Below the pieces are notes generated by a model that made no database searches, had not been told where the DNA came from, and worked only from the letters and a program-made list of their open reading frames with translations. The translations under genes were made by a program, and so were the position numbers. This document shows positions 1-4,673 of a stretch of DNA of 8,320 nt, in pieces (the first letter of the stretch is position 1; each line of letters starts with the position of its first letter). The stretch is from contig CAINGG010000191.1 in the NCBI GenBank assembly GCA_903848435.1, positions 1-8,320 on the forward strand. Reading direction: 5' to 3'. Source of the DNA: an uncultured Actinomycetes bacterium (GTDB taxonomy: Bacteria > Actinomycetota > Actinomycetes > S36-B12).

Positions 1-148
1 CCCCGAGGGCCTGGATCTCGACGCGGTCGTGCCGTGGTTGCGCGAGCGCGGGTTGATCGGCGTTGGCGATGTCGAGGCGTCGCGACTGGCCGCTGCCGGG
101 GGATCCTTCGGCGATCACGGGCGATGCGGCGAGCATCTCGTCGGACAT
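1..148 (-). CDS. Possible 5' fragment of an unidentified minus-strand gene, cut by the window edge
   Basis: An open frame on the minus strand starts at ATG 148-146 and stays open for 49 codons to the left edge. The peptide begins MSDEMLAASPVIAEGSPGSG and is polar, with no recognisable domain. In favour: TAGCGT on the same strand sits 7 nt before the ATG, the spacing of a leaderless actinobacterial start, and third-position G+C is slightly higher in this frame than in the codon-aligned plus frame. Against: the plus frame over the same codons (from base 2, stop TAG 173-175) also reads like protein at first, giving PEGLDLDAVVPWLRERGLIG. That could be the tail of an upstream plus-strand gene ending 9 nt before the ligase start, but its codon use decays after about base 83. 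I cannot identify a product on either strand, and the strand itself is uncertain. Confidence 0.33.
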   Translation of the reverse strand, partial: MSDEMLAASPVIAEGSPGSGQSRRLDIANADQPALAQPRHDRVEIQALG

Positions 149-155
149 GCCCCGC

Positions 156-161
156 ACGCTA
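156..161 (-). promoter_or_regulatory. Candidate -10 box (TAGCGT) for the left-edge minus-strand gene
   Basis: TAGCGT on the minus strand fits the actinobacterial TANNNT -10 pattern and lies 7 nt before ATG 148-146, which would give a leaderless transcript. No -35 box is evident. It is back to back with the plus-strand box at 173-178, so 149-184 would be a short divergent promoter region. It is only real if the minus-strand gene is real. Confidence 0.3.
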
Positions 162-172
162 GCGAGTGGCCC

Positions 173-178
173 TAGCCT
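173..178 (+). promoter_or_regulatory. Candidate -10 box (TAGCCT) giving a leaderless transcript for the GCS2/YbdK gene
   Basis: TAGCCT is followed by six bases (gaccgc) and then ATG 185. No Shine-Dalgarno sequence precedes this ATG. A TANNNT box ending 6-7 nt before the start codon is the standard geometry of leaderless promoters in actinobacteria, placing the transcription start at or next to the A of ATG. The same hexamer and spacing recur before the DUF1275 gene at 4254-4259. No convincing -35 box is seen. Confidence 0.5.
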
Positions 179-184
179 GACCGC

Positions 185-1336
185 ATGGCCGTCGAGTTCC
201 ATGCGTCGCCGCGCGCCAGCCTCGGCGTCGAGGTCGAGCTGGCTCTCGTCGACGCGGAGACGGGTGCGCTGGTGTGCCTGGCGCCCGAGGTGCTCGAGGA
301 GATCGCCGCGCCCTTCGAGAGCGGAGAGCACCCGAAGGTCAAGAAGGAGCTCTTCGAGTGCACGATCGAGGTCATCACGGGCGTGTGCCAGACGGTGGCG
401 CAGGCCAAGGCCGACCTCGCGGAGTCGATGCGCGAGCTCGAGGCGATCGCCGCTCGCCGCGGTGCTGGCTTCATCGGTGCCGGCCTGCACCCCTTCACCC
501 CGTGGCATGAGCTGAGTCGTTCCGAGGGCGAACGCTATGAACGGCTTGTCGACAGGATCGCGTGGCCGGCCCGACGGCTGACCACCCATGGCGTTCACGT
601 GCACGTGGGCGTGCGCTCCGGCGACAAGGCCATCGCCACGGTCAACTCACTGGCCGGCTATCTGCCGGTCTTCCTCGCGCTGTCGGCCTCGAGCCCCTAT
701 TGGAACGGGCGTGACACAGGTCTTGCCTCCACCCGCACCAAGATCTTCGAGGCCATGCCGACCACCGGACTGCCGCCGCAGTTGCGGGACTGGGACGAGT
801 TCAACGTCTTTCTCGACACGATGATCACGGCAGGCACCATCGAAACGGTGCGGGAGGTGTGGTGGGACATCCGGCCGCACCCCACCTACGGCACCGTCGA
901 GCTGCGCATGTGCGATGCGATGCCGACCCTCTGGGAGACGGTGGCCATGGCGGCGCTCGCCCAGTGCCTCGTTCAGTCCTTCGACGAGATGATGGATCGC
1001 GGCGAGACGCCGCCGGTGCCGCGCGAGTGGATTCGCCGCGAAAACAAGTGGCGCGCGGCGCGGTGGGGAATCGATGCGGACATCGTGGTCGATGACTCCG
1101 GTCACACGCGTCCGATCCGCGACGTCACGCGCGACCTCGTGGTCGAGCTCGCTCCGGTGGCCGAGCGCCTCGGCTGCTCGACCGAGTTGGCTGACCTGCT
1201 CGTGATCGTCGACCGCGGGCCGAGCTACATCCGGCAGCGACGCCTCATCGATCAGGGTGCCGACCTGCCCGATGTCGTCGCGGCCATGCGCCAGGAGATG
1301 CTGCACGACCTCGGGATCGGAGAGCCGTCACGGTGA
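185..1336 (+). CDS. Carboxylate-amine ligase / glutamate-cysteine ligase, YbdK (GCS2) type
   Basis: This is a 383-residue cytosolic ATP-dependent ligase of the GCS2/YbdK family. Members form an amide between a gamma-carboxylate, typically of glutamate, and an amino group such as that of cysteine. The length is normal for the family, and the sequence resembles the mycobacterial homologue annotated as Rv0433. Visible family blocks are the N-terminal GVEVELALVD (14-23), KELFECTIEVITGVC (54-68) with its acidic ATP/metal-binding face, GVHVHVGVRSGDK (136-148), LSASSPYWNGRDTG (166-179), WWDIRPHPTYGTVELRMCD (226-244) and ENKWRAARWG (286-295). ATG 185 is chosen because the homology begins almost at once and a leaderless -10 box precedes it. 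The stop overlaps the next gene's start (GTGA, 1333-1336), so the two are co-translated. The true substrate is not visible: actinobacteria mostly use mycothiol, and many YbdK proteins have only weak glutamate-cysteine ligase activity. Family assignment is firm; the exact reaction is not. Confidence 0.9.
   Translation: MAVEFHASPRASLGVEVELALVDAETGALVCLAPEVLEEIAAPFESGEHPKVKKELFECTIEVITGVCQTVAQAKADLAESMRELEAIAARRGAGFIGAGLHPFTPWHELSRSEGERYERLVDRIAWPARRLTTHGVHVHVGVRSGDKAIATVNSLAGYLPVFLALSASSPYWNGRDTGLASTRTKIFEAMPTTGLPPQLRDWDEFNVFLDTMITAGTIETVREVWWDIRPHPTYGTVELRMCDAMPTLWETVAMAALAQCLVQSFDEMMDRGETPPVPREWIRRENKWRAARWGIDADIVVDDSGHTRPIRDVTRDLVVELAPVAERLGCSTELADLLVIVDRGPSYIRQRRLIDQGADLPDVVAAMRQEMLHDLGIGEPSR
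1319..1324 (+). promoter_or_regulatory. Ribosome-binding site for the M20 amidohydrolase
   Basis: GGAGAG lies inside the last codons of the ligase gene, 8 nt before GTG 1333. Together with the 4-bp GTGA overlap it supports GTG 1333 as the start and implies translational coupling to the ligase. Confidence 0.6.
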
Positions 1337-2526
1337 GCGAGGCCATCGACGCGCTCGTCGCCGGGCGCGAGCACGAGCTCGTCGCCTTCCGTCGGCGCCT
1401 GCACGCCAGGCCCGAGTTGTCCTATCGCGAGCACGCGACCACCGAGGCGCTTGTCGAGCGCCTGCAGGTGGCCGGACTCAGCCCACGCGTGCTCGAGATC
1501 GGTACTGGCGTCGTCTGCGACGTGCCCGGAAATGCGCCGGGTCCGCTCGTTGTGCTGCGCGCGGACATCGATGCGCTGGCCATGCCCGATGGCACCGACA
1601 CCGACTACCGCTCGCGCGAGCCCGGGGTTGCGCATGCCTGCGGCCATGATGCCCACACGGCGGTCGTGCTGGGCGCTGGCCTGGTGCTGCGCGCGCTGAC
1701 GGAAGTCGATCGCGTGCCCGGCACCGTGCGCTTGGTCTTCGAGCCGGCGGAGGAGGCCAATCCCGGTGGAGCGATCGCCGTCGTCGAGGAGGGCTGGATC
1801 ACCGGTGCGGCGTACGTGCTCGGACTTCATTGCGACCCGAAGATCGACGTGGGCCAGGTGGGACTGCGCGTCGGCCGCCTCACCGCCGCGTCGGATGCCG
1901 TCGAGATCGTCCTGCGCGGTCCCGGTGGTCATACGGCGCGCCCGCACCTGACCGTCGACCTCATCGACGTCGCGGCCCGGCTCGTGCAGGCCTTCCCCGG
2001 CGATGTGGCGGAGCGCATCGGGTCGGACGACGACGTCGTCATCGTCTTCGGTGCCGTGCACGCCGGCGATGCCTCCAACGTCATCCCCGCGACCGCGACG
2101 CTGAGGTGCTCGGTGCGCTGTGCCGACAGGACGGCGTGGGAGCGTGCCGAGGCGGCGGTCCGCGAGTCCGTGCTGGCCATTCTCGAAGGCTCCGGTGCCG
2201 ACTACGACATCCGCTACCTGCGCGGTGCACCCCCGGTCGTCAACGACGCTGCCGCGATCGACCTGCTCGACCGCGCGGCACGCGACGTGGTGGGTGATCG
2301 CGGCGTCGTGGAGGCACCGGAGTCGATGGGGGCCGACACCTTCGCGTGGTACGGCGACGTGGCGCCCTCGGCGTACGCGCGGCTGGGCACGCACTCCGGC
2401 GACCGGCCGCGGCGCGACCTGCACGCGTCGACCTTCGATATCGACGAGCGCGCCATCGGCATCGGGGCACGCCTGCTCGCCAACGCGGCCCTCCTCGCCC
2501 TCGACGCGGAGCACCCCCAGCGTTGA
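1333..2526 (+). CDS. M20D-family metal-dependent amidohydrolase (N-acyl amino acid / IAA-amino acid hydrolase type)
   Basis: This 397-residue cytosolic metallohydrolase belongs to peptidase family M20, subfamily D, which cleaves N-acyl or peptide-like amide bonds (hippurate, N-acyl amino acids, auxin-amino acid conjugates). The length is normal. Expected metal-site residues are all present: C103 and H105 in HACGHDAHT (101-109), E140 (general base) and E141 (ligand) in FEPAEE (136-141), H166 in GLHCDP (164-169), and H364 in DLHASTFDIDE (362-372). The inserted dimerisation domain is marked by GPGGHTARPH (196-205). Further blocks are LRADIDALAMPD (75-86) and the SNVIP turn (248-252). Its start is GTG in a GTGA overlap with the ligase stop, so both are made from one message. 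Co-translation with an amide-forming enzyme suggests a related substrate, but the sequence does not show which. Mycobacterial AmiA1/AmiB1 are paralogues of this family; I give no symbol. The stop codon TGA 2524-2526 lies inside the left arm of a large palindrome. Confidence 0.92.
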   Translation: MSEAIDALVAGREHELVAFRRRLHARPELSYREHATTEALVERLQVAGLSPRVLEIGTGVVCDVPGNAPGPLVVLRADIDALAMPDGTDTDYRSREPGVAHACGHDAHTAVVLGAGLVLRALTEVDRVPGTVRLVFEPAEEANPGGAIAVVEEGWITGAAYVLGLHCDPKIDVGQVGLRVGRLTAASDAVEIVLRGPGGHTARPHLTVDLIDVAARLVQAFPGDVAERIGSDDDVVIVFGAVHAGDASNVIPATATLRCSVRCADRTAWERAEAAVRESVLAILEGSGADYDIRYLRGAPPVVNDAAAIDLLDRAARDVVGDRGVVEAPESMGADTFAWYGDVAPSAYARLGTHSGDRPRRDLHASTFDIDERAIGIGARLLANAALLALDAEHPQR

Positions 2527-2584
2527 GTGGCGGGTTGTGCGGGCCTGACACGGCGTGTCGCACCGCATAACCCGCCACTCAACG
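2521..2584. repeat. 64-bp palindromic element: two 22-bp arms enclosing a second small hairpin
   Basis: The left arm 2521-2542 (starting CGTTGAGTGGCGGGTT) and right arm 2563-2584 (ending AACCCGCCACTCAACG) are inverted copies matching at 21 of 22 positions. The one mismatch (G2536 against T2569) would be a G-U pair in the plus-strand RNA, so the RNA stem has no break. Within the 20-base centre a second inverted repeat, GACAC (2547-2551) and GTGTC (2555-2559), flanks GGC. The arms include the last sense codon and the TGA of the amidohydrolase. No T-run follows, so this is not a classic rho-independent terminator, though a stem this long could end or attenuate transcription or protect the 3' end of the ligase-amidohydrolase message. 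The size and layered symmetry resemble dispersed intergenic palindromes (REP/BIME-like units or MITE remnants). Copy number cannot be judged from one copy. Confidence 0.85.
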
Positions 2585-2634
2585 GAGGAGGGGGCCGGGT
2601 CGCGGACTCGTGGCACACAGGGCAGTCTGGAGGC
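2585..2634 (+). other. Short leader between the palindrome and the oxygenase gene
   Basis: This gap has a purine-rich run (GGAGGAGGGGG from 2584) that looks like a strong ribosome-binding site, but no in-frame start codon stands at useful distance after it. A weak -10-like hexamer, CAGTCT (2623-2628), lies 6 nt before GTG 2635, the same spacing as the two TAGCCT boxes elsewhere in the window. A GGAGG at 2629-2633 is only 1 nt from that GTG, too close to serve it. Leaderless initiation is therefore plausible but weakly supported. Confidence 0.3.
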
Positions 2635-3531
2635 GTGAACCCCGTCGACTCGGCCACCCATGCGCTGGCCCGGGGCTTTCGACGGCTGGTGTCGGGCGAT
2701 CCCGACGGGCAGCCCGAGTGGGTGGAGCAGCTCGAGCACGGCAGCGACATCGGCTACTTCGGCCCCGGTTCGGCGACCTGGGATGTGCACGGATCGCTGC
2801 CCACGCTGGTCGGCGGCATACGTGCGCTCCTCGTGCAGGCGCTCCATCCAGCGGCACTAGCCGGCGTGCAGGAGCACTCTCGCTATGAGAACGACGCGCT
2901 CGGTCGGCTGGCCGGCACGACCCAGTGGTTGACCGTCGTCACCTTCGGCGATCGTGCCCAGGCCGATCGGGAGTGCGCCCGGGTCCGCGGACTGCATCGC
3001 AAGGTCAAGGGCACCTATGACGATGACGGCGTCCAGGCGCCCTACTCCGCGATGGACCCCGACCTGCTGCGCTGGGTGCACGTCGCCTTCACCGACTCCT
3101 TCCTGGCCACGCATCGCGTGTGGGGTGGGCCGATCCGCGGTGGCGCCGACGAATACGTCCGTGAGTGGGCCACCGCGGGCGAGCTGGTGGGCGTGGTCGA
3201 TCCGCCGCGCTCAGTGGCCGAACTCGAGGAGCAGCTTGCCGACTTCGACTCGGTGCTGCGCCGCACTCCCGCGAGTGACCGCACGGTCAGCTTCGTACGC
3301 AACGCCCCGCTCCCGTTGCCCGCACGCGGTCCCTACGCGGTGCTCTTCGCCGGTGCGGTCTCGACGCTGCCCGCGCACTACCGGTCGTTGCTGGGCTTGC
3401 CGCCCGTCCCATCGGTCCTTGCGCGACCGGCGGTCGGCGTGCTCCTCGGAGCGATGGGTGCCGTGCTCGGTCGGCAGTCGCCGTCGCAGCGCAATGCGCG
3501 CCGTCGTGCCGCGCGCATGGACGTCGCCTAG
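2635..3531 (+). CDS. Oxygenase MpaB / latex-clearing-protein-like family (DUF2236)
   Basis: This 298-residue protein of the DUF2236 family is related to fungal MpaB and the rubber oxygenase Lcp. Characterised members are b-type heme oxygenases that cleave carbon-carbon double bonds in isoprenoid chains; most bacterial members have no known substrate. The signature runs GYFGPGSATWDVHG (40-53), GGIRALLVQALHPAALAGVQEHS (60-82) with the conserved HP, Y84 and GRLAGTT (90-96), FGD (104-106), a conserved VRGLHRKVKG (117-126), and DPDLLRWVHVAFTDSFL (141-157). The C-terminal tail is basic (QRNARRRAARM). I see no secretion signal, unlike extracellular Lcp, so it is probably cytosolic or membrane-associated. 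The frame is open further upstream to 2527, but that part only translates the palindrome, so GTG 2635 is preferred. Its stop shares a CTAG tetramer with the opposing DUF1275 gene. It may be part of the ligase-amidohydrolase transcript or have its own promoter. Confidence 0.88.
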   Translation: MNPVDSATHALARGFRRLVSGDPDGQPEWVEQLEHGSDIGYFGPGSATWDVHGSLPTLVGGIRALLVQALHPAALAGVQEHSRYENDALGRLAGTTQWLTVVTFGDRAQADRECARVRGLHRKVKGTYDDDGVQAPYSAMDPDLLRWVHVAFTDSFLATHRVWGGPIRGGADEYVREWATAGELVGVVDPPRSVAELEEQLADFDSVLRRTPASDRTVSFVRNAPLPLPARGPYAVLFAGAVSTLPAHYRSLLGLPPVPSVLARPAVGVLLGAMGAVLGRQSPSQRNARRRAARMDVA

Positions 3532-4247
3532 TCCAGGTCCCCGCCTCGGGATCGCAACTGTGCGGCAACGATGACCGCGAGGATCGCCAGCACGAGGGCG
3601 CTCATGAGTGCTGATGGCGCCGGAAACCGGATGAGGATGGCACCGAGGGCCGCACCCAGCAGGTATCCAACGGGCACGCACACCGCGATGTACGCCGCGC
3701 GCCGCCGCCCCCGTGACCACCAGTCGGCGACCTGCACGATGGCCGAGTTGATGACCACGCTTTGGATCGCAACGCCAACCACCCGCGTGACGACGACCCC
3801 CTGGACTCCTTGACTGATCGCCAGGATCGCTATGGCGGCGTAGGCGAGTTGGCCCTCGCCCACGATCAGCACGGTGAACGCGACGATGCCGATGCAGGCT
3901 GTCTCGACGATGAGCAGGATCACGCGCACCCGATGACGCGTCATGGTGCGGCGCAGCGCATTGCGCAGCGCGACGGCGGCGAAGACTCCGCCGATGAAGA
4001 AGACCAGTGACACCAGCGACGCAATGAGGGTGCTATCGAACCTGCCGGTGGTCAGGTCGACCATGATGATGACGAGGTTGCCGGTCTGGTTGGCGACGAA
4101 CACGCCGAAGCGCTGGTAGGCGACGGTGTCGACCACGCCGCTCATGGCAGCCAGAAGCGTGACCACGGTCATCGCTGCGGGCAGCAACCGCGGGTCGATC
4201 TGGGGGTCGGGCAGCGGCCCGTCATTCGGGTCAGGGCCGGTCGTCAT
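3528..4247 (-). CDS. DUF1275 (YoaK-like) integral membrane protein
   Basis: This 239-residue inner-membrane protein belongs to DUF1275/YoaK, a family without an established biochemical role. After a proline- and aspartate-rich cytosolic start (1-22) come about six to seven hydrophobic segments, roughly at 23-40, 50-66, 73-95, 107-129, 134-160, 185-207 and 212-230. The first-half hallmark GVVDTVAYQRFGVFVANQTGN (37-57) is clear. The matching block in the second half (QGVQGVVVTRVVGVAIQSVV, 146-165) is diverged: the usual TT..TG pattern is replaced by QSVVINSA. The protein ends in a short charged tail. The start lies 9 bases after the DUF1622 stop, with no Shine-Dalgarno sequence but a TAGCCT box 6 nt upstream, so it may be both part of the upstream operon and independently transcribed as a leaderless message. 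Family call is secure, function unknown. Confidence 0.85.
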   Translation of the reverse strand: MTTGPDPNDGPLPDPQIDPRLLPAAMTVVTLLAAMSGVVDTVAYQRFGVFVANQTGNLVIIMVDLTTGRFDSTLIASLVSLVFFIGGVFAAVALRNALRRTMTRHRVRVILLIVETACIGIVAFTVLIVGEGQLAYAAIAILAISQGVQGVVVTRVVGVAIQSVVINSAIVQVADWWSRGRRRAAYIAVCVPVGYLLGAALGAILIRFPAPSALMSALVLAILAVIVAAQLRSRGGDLD

Positions 4248-4253
4248 GACGCG

Positions 4254-4259
4254 AGGCTA
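4254..4259 (-). promoter_or_regulatory. Candidate -10 box (TAGCCT) for a leaderless DUF1275 transcript, overlapping the DUF1622 stop codon
   Basis: On the minus strand TAGCCT is followed by cgcgtc and ATG 4247-4245. The first three bases of the box are the DUF1622 stop codon. A weak -35-like CCAACA lies 17 nt further upstream (4282-4277). Hexamer and spacing are identical to the box before the GCS2/YbdK gene at 173-178. Confidence 0.42.
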
Positions 4260-4673
4260 TGTGGCTGAGGGCTCGGTGTTGGCCTTGCGCTGCGCACTCG
4301 TCGCGACGCTTGCCCCGCTGACAAGGGCCTTGCGCCACGGGGGCACACCGTCGATCTCGATTTCCAGGGAGAACGACAGGAAGGTGCGGATCAGCACGAT
4401 GATGCCGAGCACGATGACGTTGTCGAGTGTGGGTGCCACGGCCACCGTGCGGATGAGGTCGCCGGCCACGAGGATTTCCAGGCTCAGCAGCAGCACTCCG
4501 CCGAAGCCCTGGCGCATGAGCCGGTAGGCGGACTGCCCGCTGCGAGTGCGGATCCACTGCCGCAGCGACGACGCCGCGAAGAACAGGAGGCCGACGAGAA
4601 GCACCAGGGCAGCCAGCGCCTCGAACACCATGGCCACGAAGGTCATCGCCTGGGTGTAGGTCGCCTCGCTCAT
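4257..4673 (-). CDS. DUF1622 small integral membrane protein
   Basis: This 138-residue protein of family DUF1622 has unknown function. Three hydrophobic helices are visible at about 11-33, 55-71 and 84-104, separated by a basic loop (RQWIRTRSGQSAYRLMR, 38-54). The family core is in the second half: GGVLLLSLEILVAGDLIRTV (58-77), then PTLDNVIVLGIIVLIRTFLS (81-100) and FSLEIEIDG (101-109). The acidic residues buried in these helices (E66, D72, E104, E106) and R75 are the typical conserved polar positions. The tail after residue 115 is polar and probably disordered. Its start overlaps the acyltransferase stop in ATGA (4670-4673), and GAGGAG (4684-4679) stands 5 nt upstream, so it is translationally coupled. 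This suggests a fixed ratio with the acyltransferase, perhaps at the membrane, but no partner role is established. Confidence 0.85.
   Translation of the reverse strand: MSEATYTQAMTFVAMVFEALAALVLLVGLLFFAASSLRQWIRTRSGQSAYRLMRQGFGGVLLLSLEILVAGDLIRTVAVAPTLDNVIVLGIIVLIRTFLSFSLEIEIDGVPPWRKALVSGASVATSAQRKANTEPSAT

Noticed and set aside
63..515. A 150-codon plus-strand frame overlapping the ligase start
   Set aside because: It is almost entirely Ser, Arg, Ala and Pro, typical of an off-frame reading of GC-rich coding sequence, and overlaps the well-supported ligase.
2521..2584. Palindrome as a CRISPR repeat, attachment site or standard rho-independent terminator
   Set aside because: There is only one unit with no spacers, no integrase or tRNA nearby, and no T-run after the stem.
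2527..2634. N-terminal extension of the DUF2236 gene to a GTG at 2527
   Set aside because: The added residues only translate the palindrome and following spacer, and family homology begins after GTG 2635.
1252..2847. A 531-codon open frame on the minus strand opposite the amidohydrolase and the oxygenase start
   Set aside because: It spans two well-supported plus-strand genes and the palindrome, has no domain and a composition dominated by Arg, His, Gly and Asp. Long antisense frames are expected in GC-rich coding DNA.
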